The translations under genes were made by a program, and so were the position numbers. From assembly GCA_913051865.1 (NCBI GenBank), contig CAJXHE010000004.1, positions 1-47,388 on the forward strand: DNA of 47,388 nt, given 5' to 3'. The stretch's first letter is position 1; every line of letters starts with the position of its first letter. The notes below the pieces were generated by a model. That model was not told where the DNA came from. It searched no databases and worked only from the letters and a program-made list of their open reading frames with translations. Of this stretch, positions 1 through 7,675 are shown piece after piece. This DNA is from an uncultured Flavobacteriales bacterium. Its GTDB lineage: Bacteria > Bacteroidota > Bacteroidia > Flavobacteriales_D > Sanyastnellaceae.

Positions 1-934
1 ACCCAGGCTCTACAGATGTTCCTATTGCGTGATTGTAACTCTCATAATATTTTGCATTGCCCTCACTGTCATCAAATCTCTTGAGATTTGTGATCGCACG
101 GATGTAGCCTGTTTCGACTTCCATGAGGACGACGACACCCCATTCTGCATCGTGTCGTATCAATTGTGTTTCCAGTGCATTTGATGCAACGTCCTGCAAA
201 TGCATGTCTATTGTCGTAACGACATCTAATCCCTCTTTCGGTTTCACGATATAATCATCCGTCACAGGTAGCCAAGCGCCTCCACTGATTCTTTTTTGCA
301 TTTGTTTCCCAGCTTCCCCACCAAGTTCTTTGTTCCAAGAAAGTTCAATCCCTACCCTCTGATGTTCACGGTCAATGCCAATTGTGCGTCCAGCGAGCTG
401 TCCAAATGGTTTGCGTCTTTCTTCTGTTCGTTCAAAAACAAACCCACTTGTATACCTCCCCGATCTGATAAATGGGAGTTCCTTTAGCGCTTTGTAGTCT
501 GTGAACGGAACTTGTTTTGCAAACCTGGTCGACCGGCTTCCATTTTCTCTTGCTTTGTCAAGCTTTATCGAGTAATCCTGTGCGTTTCCACCCAAAATGC
601 GTGCCAGTCCATCACATAAAGAGTCTCTTTGTGCGTCGAATAACTTCCATTTGATGGCTTCACATTTGGTGTCCCATCTTAAATCATACACGGGCACACT
701 TGTCGCGAGTAGGCTTCCGTCTCGTGCTTGAATTTGTCCTCTGGCAGGGTCGATCGTTCGAATACTGTGTTTGAATTCAGCGCCGCGTTCAGACCAGATT
801 TCATTCTCAATTGTTTGAATTGAAAACAGTCTCCAGAAGATGCATAGTCCTACAAAACAAAGACACATGAAGACGATCCAATATCTGCCGGTGGCTACCT
901 TGTAAGGTTCTATGTTTTTACCCTTGGAAGTCAT
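1..934 (-). CDS. ftsI: Penicillin-binding protein FtsI/PBP2-class, N-terminal part (cut by window edge)
   Basis: Septal peptidoglycan transpeptidase, inner membrane with a periplasmic catalytic domain. The 311 visible codons begin MTSKGKNIEPYKVATGRYW, then one membrane segment (about residues 18-38) and the PBP dimerisation domain, with the usual DPARGQIQARDGSLLA stretch. The last readable residues are NHAIGTSVEPG, the sequence that precedes the catalytic SxxK in class B PBPs, so the active-site serine lies at the cut. The ATG shares four bases (ATGA) with the stop of the FtsL-like gene, which fixes the start and argues for translational coupling. It is the fourth gene of mraZ-rsmH-ftsL-ftsI. 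Bacteroidota FtsI often carries a C-terminal PASTA domain, but that part is outside the window. Confidence 0.93.
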   Translation of the reverse strand, partial: MTSKGKNIEPYKVATGRYWIVFMCLCFVGLCIFWRLFSIQTIENEIWSERGAEFKHSIRTIDPARGQIQARDGSLLATSVPVYDLRWDTKCEAIKWKLFDAQRDSLCDGLARILGGNAQDYSIKLDKARENGSRSTRFAKQVPFTDYKALKELPFIRSGRYTSGFVFERTEERRKPFGQLAGRTIGIDREHQRVGIELSWNKELGGEAGKQMQKRISGGAWLPVTDDYIVKPKEGLDVVTTIDMHLQDVASNALETQLIRHDAEWGVVVLMEVETGYIRAITNLKRFDDSEGNAKYYESYNHAIGTSVEPG

Positions 935-1491
935 TTGACATCTACTTCAAGGATGACCGGCGGCTCAATGGGTTGTTGAAGTCCGAGAAATGCCGTTGCG
1001 CTTTCCACTCTACTTTGTTGAAGCCTTGATTCTAATTCAGATCGCAGTGTTTTATATTCTGCAGTGACTTCTTCAAGCGCATGCTCGGTCTTCATTTTCT
1101 CTCGTTCGATATTCTCAAATTTGTACCCCAAGCTGATGTACATTAAAAAAATACCACACATGAAGAGCAAATATGGAATGTGTGTTGTGATTCCATCACC
1201 TGTTAAGAACGTTCCATTTAATATGTCGCGAAAAAACTTACCGATACTGTTGTTGTCGGTACGTTGTTTTGTTGCTTTTTCCTGACGTGTGCGCTCCGAT
1301 TTCTGATTCGACAAGTCGCGCGCTTTTTTTGCTTTTTCTGTGGCTATTTTCGTTGCTTCATCAGCAGCTTTTTTGGCCATTTCTTGGGCTTCAATGCGTG
1401 CGTTTTTCTCTTCTTTTGTCAGGTGCTTGTTTCCTCTAACTGTTCCGCTTGCAGAATTTTCTTTTTTATCTCTTCTAAATAACCACTTCAT
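931..1491 (-). CDS. FtsL-like cell division protein with long cytoplasmic N-terminus
   Basis: Position between rsmH and ftsI plus topology identify this as the FtsL-type bitopic division protein. A single membrane helix lies at about residues 105-122 (around LLFMCGIFLMYISLGY), followed by a periplasmic heptad-like coiled coil (about 125-165) and a short proline-containing tail. The N-terminal ~100 residues are unusual: about residues 25-78 are rich in Ala, Lys and Glu and look like one long charged helix, far longer than the cytoplasmic tail of classical FtsL. Start and stop both overlap neighbours by ATGA. FtsL sequences diverge quickly, so the assignment rests on synteny and topology rather than motifs. 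Confidence 0.8.
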   Translation of the reverse strand: MKWLFRRDKKENSASGTVRGNKHLTKEEKNARIEAQEMAKKAADEATKIATEKAKKARDLSNQKSERTRQEKATKQRTDNNSIGKFFRDILNGTFLTGDGITTHIPYLLFMCGIFLMYISLGYKFENIEREKMKTEHALEEVTAEYKTLRSELESRLQQSRVESATAFLGLQQPIEPPVILEVDVK

Positions 1492-2414
1492 GATGCATTC
1501 TGAAATTCAGTTCTTTCAGCTACGCGAAGTCGCGCGCTTCTAGCACGTGGGTTATTCATCACTTCCTCTGGCGATGCGACAATCGCTTTTCTTGAAATAG
1601 GTGCAAATGGTGCGTGTATTTGACCTTTAATATCTTTTTCTACATTGTCTTCAAAATTCCCTGACCTCATAAAGTGTTTGACCAAACGGTCTTCAAGACT
1701 GTGGTAAGAAATCACGACCAATCTACCGCCGGGTTTCAGCAATTTCGACGACTGCTCAAGCAGCTCTTTTAATGCCGCTAATTCATCATTTACTTCAATT
1801 CTTAAAGCTTGAAATATTTGAGCGTAAAATTTATTTTCTCTTCCACCGGGTGCCATTTTACTTAGAACTTTCACCAAGTCTTCCGTTGTTATTATTGGTG
1901 TTTCATTGTGTGCGGCCATAATTTCTCGTGCAACACGATCAGGTCGATTGACCTCTCCATACATTCTTAGAACGACCATGAGTTCTTCCCATGTGTATTC
2001 GTCAATGACCTCAGCTGCAGAGATTCCAATTTCTGGATTCATCCTCATGTCTAGCGGTCCATCCATTCGCAATGAGAAACCTCTCTCTGCGGTGTCAAAT
2101 TGATGAGATGAAACACCAAGGTCAGCCAGGATTCCTTTCGGATTTTCTACATTATGTAGGCTTAAGAATTGCTTGGCATATCTAAAGTTTGCCTCCACAA
2201 GGGTAAAGCGCTTGTCATCAAGTGTATTTGCTACTGCATCTGGATCTTGATCAAATCCAAACAACACTCCTGTTTCATTCAACTTTTCCAAAATAACCCT
2301 GCTGTGCCCTCCACCTCCGAAGGTGGCATCCATCCAGGCCCCACTGCCGTCGCCAAGTTTAAGCGCCTCTATTGAGGCGTCTAGCAGCACGGGGACGTGG
2401 TAGGCTTGTGTCAT
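1488..2414 (-). CDS. rsmH: 16S rRNA (cytosine1402-N4)-methyltransferase RsmH
   Basis: SAM-dependent methylation of 16S rRNA C1402 in the decoding centre. The 308-residue length is normal for RsmH (MraW). Visible motifs are HVPVLLDASIEAL at the N-terminus, the SAM-binding DATFGGGGHS (about 29-38), DLGVSSHQFD followed by RGFSLRMDGPLDMRM, and near the end VISYHSLEDRLVKHFM. It starts three bases after the mraZ stop and its TGA overlaps the ftsL-like ATG. In E. coli and many other bacteria it is the second gene of the dcw cluster and shares the mraZ promoter; the layout here matches. Confidence 0.97.
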   Translation of the reverse strand: MTQAYHVPVLLDASIEALKLGDGSGAWMDATFGGGGHSRVILEKLNETGVLFGFDQDPDAVANTLDDKRFTLVEANFRYAKQFLSLHNVENPKGILADLGVSSHQFDTAERGFSLRMDGPLDMRMNPEIGISAAEVIDEYTWEELMVVLRMYGEVNRPDRVAREIMAAHNETPIITTEDLVKVLSKMAPGGRENKFYAQIFQALRIEVNDELAALKELLEQSSKLLKPGGRLVVISYHSLEDRLVKHFMRSGNFEDNVEKDIKGQIHAPFAPISRKAIVASPEEVMNNPRARSARLRVAERTEFQNAS

Positions 2415-2417
2415 GCG

Positions 2418-2903
2418 TTAGGTGGCGTTTCCTGGTTCAATATCCTTACGGACGTCTTCAGCTAAATTCCCAAAGTCAAAATCGGTTTCATCACTTAAGA
2501 CTTGCTTTCCATATCCTTCAACTGTCCAAATCTCCACTTTTTCACCAAGGCCAGAGACGATAATCTCATTGCTTTTGGACAAGTCTATTCCCGCATATTC
2601 GAGGAGTGCGGTCGGTACATTTAATCTTCCAGATGCATCAAGGTTAACAATAGTCGCCCCTTTCATAAACTTCCTTTGGAACAATTGATGTTTTCTATTG
2701 TATCGACTCAATTGCGTCATTTCCGTGTTCACTTTGTCCCATTCTGGCTTTGGGTAAAGCACCAAGCATCCTTCAAAAATATCCCGGTTAATAACAAGCC
2801 CGTGATGTAGAACCTTGTCCAATTGACGGCGCAATTTGGCAGGGAACATGAGGCGCCCTTTGGCGTCTATTCTACATATATGTTCTCCTAATAGGTTGAG
2901 CAT
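2418..2903 (-). CDS. mraZ: Transcriptional regulator / division-cluster protein MraZ
   Basis: DNA-binding AbrB-like protein that opens the dcw cluster and, in the species studied, represses its own operon. The 161 residues hold two SpoVT-AbrB-type repeats: the first has AKGRLMFPAKLRRQL (about 14-28), the second DASGRLNVPTALLEYAGI (about 89-106), both with the diagnostic D-x-x-G-R-(L)-x-(V/F)-P pattern. The C-terminal ~30 residues are acidic. Upstream are four 10-bp phased repeats and a TAnnTTTG promoter box (listed separately), as expected for autoregulation. First gene of mraZ-rsmH-ftsL-ftsI. Confidence 0.96.
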   Translation of the reverse strand: MLNLLGEHICRIDAKGRLMFPAKLRRQLDKVLHHGLVINRDIFEGCLVLYPKPEWDKVNTEMTQLSRYNRKHQLFQRKFMKGATIVNLDASGRLNVPTALLEYAGIDLSKSNEIIVSGLGEKVEIWTVEGYGKQVLSDETDFDFGNLAEDVRKDIEPGNAT

Positions 2904-2925
2904 TGTCAGATTTGTCTGGAATTAA

Positions 2926-2933
2926 CAAAAATA
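2926..2933 (-). promoter_or_regulatory. Probable -7 box of the mraZ promoter
   Basis: On the minus strand these bases read TATTTTTG, an exact match to the Bacteroidota -7 consensus TAnnTTTG, 22 bases before the mraZ ATG. I could not find a clear -33 TTTG at the usual 17-23 base spacing. The MraZ-type repeats occupy that region instead, so the repeats and the polymerase site overlap. Confidence 0.5.
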
Positions 2934-2944
2934 GTTAAGATTCC

Positions 2945-2979
2945 CCACATATTCCCACTAAATGACACTTTCTACCACA
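2945..2979 (-). promoter_or_regulatory. Candidate MraZ operator: four direct repeats with 10-bp period
   Basis: Read on the minus strand, pentamers TGTGG (2979-2975), AGTGT (2969-2965), AGTGG (2959-2955) and TGTGG (2949-2945) start exactly 10 bases apart, consensus WGTGK. The last two also contain the spaced TGGGN pair with a 5-base spacer described for E. coli MraZ. The array lies 42-76 bases before mraZ and just upstream of its -7 box, where a repressor would block polymerase. The spacing is seen directly; MraZ binding is inferred from the family. Confidence 0.65.
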
Positions 2980-3177
2980 TTGTGGAAAAGTGATAAACAT
3001 TATAGAGTTAGAAAACCATGTTATTCAAGGGGTAGAGCAGATTCAATAAAATCAATAAAACATCATTTCAACATGATATTAACATTGAATGTGAACAAAC
3101 CAACGTGAATGTTTAGGTGATTGTAAGTGTGAGTAATGGTTGTTATGGGTGTAGTTTGGCCTTTCAAATAAGAAGAT

Positions 3178-3951
3178 ATGGACACGAATATCATTGAACT
3201 CGGAGAATACAAATATGTAGAAGAGGGGGTAGGAGAACCGCTCATCGTCCTGCACGGATTGTTTGGTGCGATGAGTAATTTCTCTCATGTGAGAGAACAT
3301 TTCAGTAAGAAATTCAGAGTGATTATTCCCATACTCCCCATTTATGAATTGCCGCTTCGTCAAACCAATGCAAGTACAATTGCCGACCACATCAAAGGTT
3401 TTGTCGACGTCATGAACTTAGAGAAAGTACACTTACTCGGTAACAGTTTGGGCGGACATGTAGGTTTGATATTCACGAAGAACCATATAGATCGAGTTTC
3501 TTCTCTCACCCTAACAGCAAGCAGTGGTTTGTATGAAAATGCTTTTGGAAACAGTTTTCCGAGGCGAGAGGATAAGGAATATATAAGGAATAAAGTGGCG
3601 GTGACATTCTTTGATCCGTTGATGGCAACTGATGAATTGGTTGAAGAGTGTTTTGAAGCAGTGAACAATAGGAATAAAGTGTTACGGATTCTCTCAATCG
3701 CCAAATCAGCGATTCGTCACAATATGGAAAAAGACTTGCCTGCCATGACGATTCCAGTATGTTTGATCTGGGGTCGCAATGATATCGTTACACCCCCGGA
3801 TGTTGCTGAGACTTTTTTAGCGGGGTTCCCAGAAGCTGATCTTTATTGGATAGACAAGTGTGGCCATGCGCCCATGATGGAACATCCTGAGGAATTTAAT
3901 AAGATATTATCTGACTGGTATGATTCACGTTCAATAGGAATCCAGTCTTAG
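3178..3951 (+). CDS. Alpha/beta hydrolase
   Basis: A 257-residue alpha/beta-hydrolase fold enzyme. It has the oxyanion-hole segment LHGLFGAMSNF (about 24-34), the nucleophile elbow GNSLGG (serine near residue 83), a late acid in the segment IWGRNDIVTPP, and the histidine in CGHAPMMEHPEEF near the C-terminus, so the Ser-Asp-His triad appears intact. There is no signal peptide or membrane segment. It lies 14 bases upstream of engB on the same strand, so co-transcription is likely, and it is divergent from mraZ. The substrate cannot be told from sequence; esterase or hydrolase on a small ester is the safe description. Confidence 0.85.
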   Translation: MDTNIIELGEYKYVEEGVGEPLIVLHGLFGAMSNFSHVREHFSKKFRVIIPILPIYELPLRQTNASTIADHIKGFVDVMNLEKVHLLGNSLGGHVGLIFTKNHIDRVSSLTLTASSGLYENAFGNSFPRREDKEYIRNKVAVTFFDPLMATDELVEECFEAVNNRNKVLRILSIAKSAIRHNMEKDLPAMTIPVCLIWGRNDIVTPPDVAETFLAGFPEADLYWIDKCGHAPMMEHPEEFNKILSDWYDSRSIGIQS

Positions 3952-3965
3952 GATACCATTAAGTC

Positions 3966-4592
3966 ATGGAAATTTCACAAGTAGAATTTGTTAAAAGTAG
4001 TGCCCACCCTAGGGAATGTCCTGAAATGGATAGACCTGAGTATGCTTTTATTGGCCGCTCAAACGTGGGTAAGTCTTCCCTCATCAATATGTTGGTAGGA
4101 AGGAATTCGATGGCAAAGATTTCCAGTACGCCGGGCAAGACCCAACTCATCAATCATTTTGCGATTAATGGACTAGAGCGCGACAAGGAAAAAGAAACAA
4201 CGCCTTGGTACTTGACAGATTTGCCCGGATTTGGTTATGCAAAAATTAGTAAATCAGAGCGCATTAAATGGGAAAGAACTTCACGGCAATTTCTAGAAGG
4301 TCGCAAGAACCTTTTGTGTACGATGATGCTCGTGGATTCGAGATTGAAGCCCCAGAAAGTTGATTTGGAATTTATGGCATACCTCGGCGAGACAGGACTT
4401 CCATTTGTCCTTGTGTTTACAAAAGTTGACAAGCTCAATAAAACAGAAAGGGAAGCGTTTCAAGCGAAATACGAAGCGGTGATGCTAAAGCAGTGGCATA
4501 AAATGCCACCCATTTTTATTACAAGCGCAGTAAAAGGCGATGGGAGAGAAGAGCTTCTTACCTTTATTGAGGTGACGAATCAGCTTTTTTAA
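3966..4592 (+). CDS. engB: Ribosome biogenesis GTPase EngB (YihA/YsxC)
   Basis: Small GTPase needed for large-subunit ribosome assembly. The 208 residues contain the P-loop GRSNVGKSSLIN (about 30-41), the G2 region STPGKTQLINHF, G3 DLPGFGYAK (about 79-87), G4 TKVDK near 146, and G5 SAVKG near 184, all in the order expected for the TrmE-Era-EngB class. Its last 29 bases overlap the 3' end of the convergent gldC gene, so both coding ends share DNA. Confidence 0.97.
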   Translation: MEISQVEFVKSSAHPRECPEMDRPEYAFIGRSNVGKSSLINMLVGRNSMAKISSTPGKTQLINHFAINGLERDKEKETTPWYLTDLPGFGYAKISKSERIKWERTSRQFLEGRKNLLCTMMLVDSRLKPQKVDLEFMAYLGETGLPFVLVFTKVDKLNKTEREAFQAKYEAVMLKQWHKMPPIFITSAVKGDGREELLTFIEVTNQLF

Positions 4593-4938
4593 TCTCTGCA
4601 GAATCGTCATCTTTCATAACCCCTATTCTTTTTGCCAGTTCTCTCGTGAACCCTCGTAGCGCCTCAGCATGAGGTTTGTCTGAAGTTGAGCGTTCAAATG
4701 TGTCTGCAAGCGTCATCATTGTTTGGCATACAAAATGACGCATCTCTTCAACACTCATGTTTTTCGTCCAAAGGTCCATATTCATAAGTCGCCCATCCGT
4801 TTCATCCCACATGGCAAGTGACATTGCCTTTGCAGTTCTTTCGGTACTGTCCTCGCCGTCCGCAGACCAAACTATTTCAGTTGGCACATGGTTCTCATCT
4901 GTGGATACTGTAATTTTAATAATGTTATCTGGCATCAT
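4564..4938 (-). CDS. gldC: Gliding motility protein GldC
   Basis: A small soluble protein of the gliding/T9SS gene set, 124 residues. It matches the GldC pattern as I know it: an N-terminal beta segment IIKITVSTDENHVPTEIVWS, then LWTKNMSVEEMRHFVCQTM in the middle and a helical TLADTFERSTSD segment. It follows gldB with a three-base gap. Two consecutive ATG codons (4938 and 4935) are possible starts. In Flavobacterium johnsoniae gldC sits beside gldB and supports motility, but its biochemical role is not established. The acidic C-terminal tail is encoded in DNA shared with engB. Confidence 0.88.
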   Translation of the reverse strand: MMPDNIIKITVSTDENHVPTEIVWSADGEDSTERTAKAMSLAMWDETDGRLMNMDLWTKNMSVEEMRHFVCQTMMTLADTFERSTSDKPHAEALRGFTRELAKRIGVMKDDDSAEIKKADSSPQ

Positions 4939-4941
4939 ATT

Positions 4942-6036
4942 TTAATGTTTTGGTCTGTACGATTTAAGAAACGGTATGTGATCTTGTTCGTTAAATAATT
5001 CTTCAATTGTTGTTTCAGGATTTCGATTCATGTAATCTTCGACGATACGCCACCCCATCCAAATCCCTAATCGGTCAGGACTTTCTTGAGGGATAGCCCC
5101 AGCTTTTGTGAAGGGTCCATCTGAGAGCCATCTCTTATAAATGGTTCTGTTCGTTTCAAAAAGTACTTTAGAGGGTTGCAATTCCAGCCATATTGCGCTT
5201 TCATTTGCTTCAGCCCACTGCAATTTATCGGGCGTCCAGTCCATCAGAAGGTGGTCGTGGAGTTCAGGCAAACATTTTTTCATAAGCCATAAAATTTTCC
5301 CCCAGTATAAGATGTCATCAATGCACCTTTCGCCTGTATATCCTGAAGCAGAAAAGTAGACCAACAGCCAGCCTCTAAAAGTGTCGCCTGCCATAAGGTC
5401 GGGGTGCATTCTGAGTTGTTGGTACTGAGGAAATCGGTCAGGAGGAAGAAGTCCAATAATGTGATGCTCTGGACCGAGAAACCATTCAACACCTACAGCG
5501 ACATATTCCTTACGCGGATAAATTGCGTAGTTGAATCCACCGGGCATCCAAATAATTGTCGGAATGGTCTCCTTAGGCATGAATGCATGGAAGCGTTTAA
5601 ATCCTTCTTCCAATGTTTTTTCGACAGAATGTAAATACGCTTTGTCCCCAGAGGTGGTGTCAATCGCATCCAGAGTCTCTTTGGTGTCGGGATGTGAGAC
5701 AAATCGGCGTAACTCTTTTATTGTTGAGACCTTGTTGCTAGCCCCTATTTTCAGAATGTCTTCGGAATAATCCACCCAAAATGCGCCGTATTTCTGTTGG
5801 AGTACATTTAATGCGATGCTGTCAATGCCAGGAAGCTCCTGAATATCCTCGATAAAATTAAGGGTTGAAAAAGGCGTATCGAATTCAACAGAAGATGGTT
5901 CAACTTCCCATTTATCATTGGCGCATGATAATAAAAAAAAAGAAAAAAACATTGCAAACCACAGTGAAAACGGGCTTTTAAGTCTTGTACACAATAGACC
6001 TCTCAATAACGTGGTACGAATTTCGCTTGTTCCCAT
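4942..6036 (-). CDS. gldB: Gliding motility lipoprotein GldB
   Basis: Lipoprotein required for gliding in F. johnsoniae. The frame could extend to a GTG at 6081, but I take the ATG at 6036, which gives 364 residues. It keeps the lipoprotein signal ending MFFSFFLLSC, with the lipidated Cys followed by Ala-Asn-Asp. The mature part has the GldB features: the TPFSTLNFIEDIQELPG-like segment, YPRKEYVAVGVEWFLGPEHH, and C-terminal DRLGIWMGWRIVEDYM with IEELFNEQDHIPFLKSYRP. Even at 6036 the signal peptide has an unusually long n-region, so a downstream TTG or ATG start is possible. Pairs with gldC downstream and is divergent from the barrel gene. Confidence 0.87.
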   Translation of the reverse strand: MGTSEIRTTLLRGLLCTRLKSPFSLWFAMFFSFFLLSCANDKWEVEPSSVEFDTPFSTLNFIEDIQELPGIDSIALNVLQQKYGAFWVDYSEDILKIGASNKVSTIKELRRFVSHPDTKETLDAIDTTSGDKAYLHSVEKTLEEGFKRFHAFMPKETIPTIIWMPGGFNYAIYPRKEYVAVGVEWFLGPEHHIIGLLPPDRFPQYQQLRMHPDLMAGDTFRGWLLVYFSASGYTGERCIDDILYWGKILWLMKKCLPELHDHLLMDWTPDKLQWAEANESAIWLELQPSKVLFETNRTIYKRWLSDGPFTKAGAIPQESPDRLGIWMGWRIVEDYMNRNPETTIEELFNEQDHIPFLKSYRPKH

Positions 6037-6073
6037 GCATTCTGCGTTTAATTTTACTTTAACAACTGCAAAG

Positions 6074-6883
6074 ATGAGCACACTTATGCGTACTATTCAA
6101 ACTTCCCTTCGTTCAACCACAATATTGGTTGCTTTTTCTGCTGTTTTCAGCGTGTTTTTTTCCGTACAATCAAGCGCACAAGACTTTAAGATGGGTCTTG
6201 CAATCACCCCAAATACAGGGTGGATGGTGTCAACCGATTATGATCATGAGACGCTTGGAGCGAAAGTCAACTTCGGTTTTGAGTTCATAGCTGACGTGCT
6301 TTTCTCAGAAAATTACGCTTTAGGTCTGGGCGTCAATATTTTTAACACAGGTGGTGATGTTCGTTATTTGGTTCAGGATCTAGAAGACGATGACTTCCTG
6401 ATGAATGTCGACAGAACTTACAGGCTACAATATGTGGAGCTTCCGTTAACGTTTAAGATGCGAACAAATCAAATCGGATACACGACTGTTTTTGGACGTT
6501 TTGGGCTAGGGTTAGGTATGAATATTAAAGCCGAAGCTGACGAAGCAACGTATAGGAGTTATGAAGAGGTGTCAAATGGAGTTTGGTCTACCTATGACGT
6601 GGGTGGATCACCAATTAGCGACCGCATTCCGATAGATTCCGACATTAAATTGTTTCGTGCATCAATGATTATCGGTGGTGGAATTGAACGCACTTTAAGT
6701 GGAGAGACAGCCTTGGTGGTCGGCTTGAATTACAATGCATCTTTCACTAATACGCACAAGGATGTTAAACTGATAAACGTTGACAATTCCCAATCACCCG
6801 TTGTTGTTTCAAATGATGTCTCTACAGGCGATATGAAAGGACATGACAGTTTCATCTCCCTTTCTCTAGGAATACTTTTTTAA
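6074..6883 (+). CDS. Outer-membrane beta-barrel protein (PorT-family/OMP_b-brl_2 type)
   Basis: A secreted barrel protein. The frame is open from 5918, but the first 52 codons overlap the 5' end of gldB, and the signal peptide begins only at MSTLMRT (6074) or MRT (6086), running through a hydrophobic core to SVQSSAQD. The mature ~235 residues alternate as in small 8-strand barrels (KVNFGFEFIADVLFS, YALGLGVNIFNTGG, LQYVELPLTFKM) and end in a C-terminal Phe (SFISLSLGILF), the usual last strand. Its stop codon abuts the nadE ATG. PF13568 proteins are often named PorT family; I cannot say that this is the T9SS PorT/SprT itself. Confidence 0.75.
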   Translation: MSTLMRTIQTSLRSTTILVAFSAVFSVFFSVQSSAQDFKMGLAITPNTGWMVSTDYDHETLGAKVNFGFEFIADVLFSENYALGLGVNIFNTGGDVRYLVQDLEDDDFLMNVDRTYRLQYVELPLTFKMRTNQIGYTTVFGRFGLGLGMNIKAEADEATYRSYEEVSNGVWSTYDVGGSPISDRIPIDSDIKLFRASMIIGGGIERTLSGETALVVGLNYNASFTNTHKDVKLINVDNSQSPVVVSNDVSTGDMKGHDSFISLSLGILF

Positions 6884-7669
6884 ATGGCCTTTCACCCTCA
6901 GAAAGTCGTTGAGCATATTTATTCTTGGCTTAATACTTATGCCGATGCGTCCAGATTAGATGGTTTCGTTTTGGGTGTATCGGGTGGGATAGATTCAGCG
7001 GTTACTGCTACTTTATGTCTGATGACTGGTAAGCCTGTCTATGTTGTCGACTTACCGATTCATCAAAATCCAACTGAATTGGAGAGATCCAAAGAGTTGT
7101 GTGATTCTCTCTCTCAAAGGTTTTCTAACATCACAGTTTTACGCGTGCCACTTACGGAAGTGTACGAAGCATCAAAAGCAGCTTTGCCCGACGTTGGAGA
7201 CTTGTCACATGGACTTGCGCTGGCAAACACACGTGCGCGATTGCGCATGACTTTTCTCTATGCAATTGCTGCTCAGAGGAGGGCCTTGGTCGTGGGGACA
7301 GGAAATAAAATTGAGGATTTCGGTATCGGTTTCTTCACAAAATATGGGGACGGAGGTGTGGATGTTAGTCCCATCGCTGATTTGATGAAATCCGAGGTTT
7401 ATGAATTGGGTCGCGTTCTGGGTGTCCCTCAAAGCATCCTTGAAGCAGCACCGACAGATGGGCTTTGGGGAGATGGTCGGAATGATGAAGACCAAATCGG
7501 GGCGTCTTACGCAGAGCTAGAAATAGCCATGACATTCTCAGAAGGAAATGGCGATGCCAAGACACTTGAAGGTCGTGAAAAAGAGGTGTACGAAATTTAC
7601 ACACGTCTGAACAATGCAAATCGGCATAAAATGGAACCGATCCCAGTTTGCATAATCCCGAGAGATTAA
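6884..7669 (+). CDS. nadE: NAD synthetase, ammonia-dependent type
   Basis: Makes NAD+ from deamido-NAD+, ATP and ammonia in the last step of NAD biosynthesis. The 261 residues contain only the synthetase domain, with no N-terminal glutaminase domain. The ATP-pyrophosphatase loop is GVSGGIDSAVTA (about 28-39), followed by NTRARLRMTFLYA, VVGTGNKIEDFGIGFFTKYG and VDVSPIADLMKSEVYELG, all NadE hallmarks. The C-terminal NNANRHKMEPIPVCIIPR is also typical. The gene begins directly after the barrel gene's stop (TAAATG), so the two are probably co-translated. The gldC-gldB-nadE neighbourhood is, as I recall, also seen in F. johnsoniae. Confidence 0.96.
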   Translation: MAFHPQKVVEHIYSWLNTYADASRLDGFVLGVSGGIDSAVTATLCLMTGKPVYVVDLPIHQNPTELERSKELCDSLSQRFSNITVLRVPLTEVYEASKAALPDVGDLSHGLALANTRARLRMTFLYAIAAQRRALVVGTGNKIEDFGIGFFTKYGDGGVDVSPIADLMKSEVYELGRVLGVPQSILEAAPTDGLWGDGRNDEDQIGASYAELEIAMTFSEGNGDAKTLEGREKEVYEIYTRLNNANRHKMEPIPVCIIPRD

Positions 7670-7675
7670 TCTATG

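Noticed and set aside
7663-7672. AGATTAATCT palindrome between nadE and dtd
   Set aside because: Ten bases, AT-rich, no loop or U-run; expected by chance in DNA of this composition.
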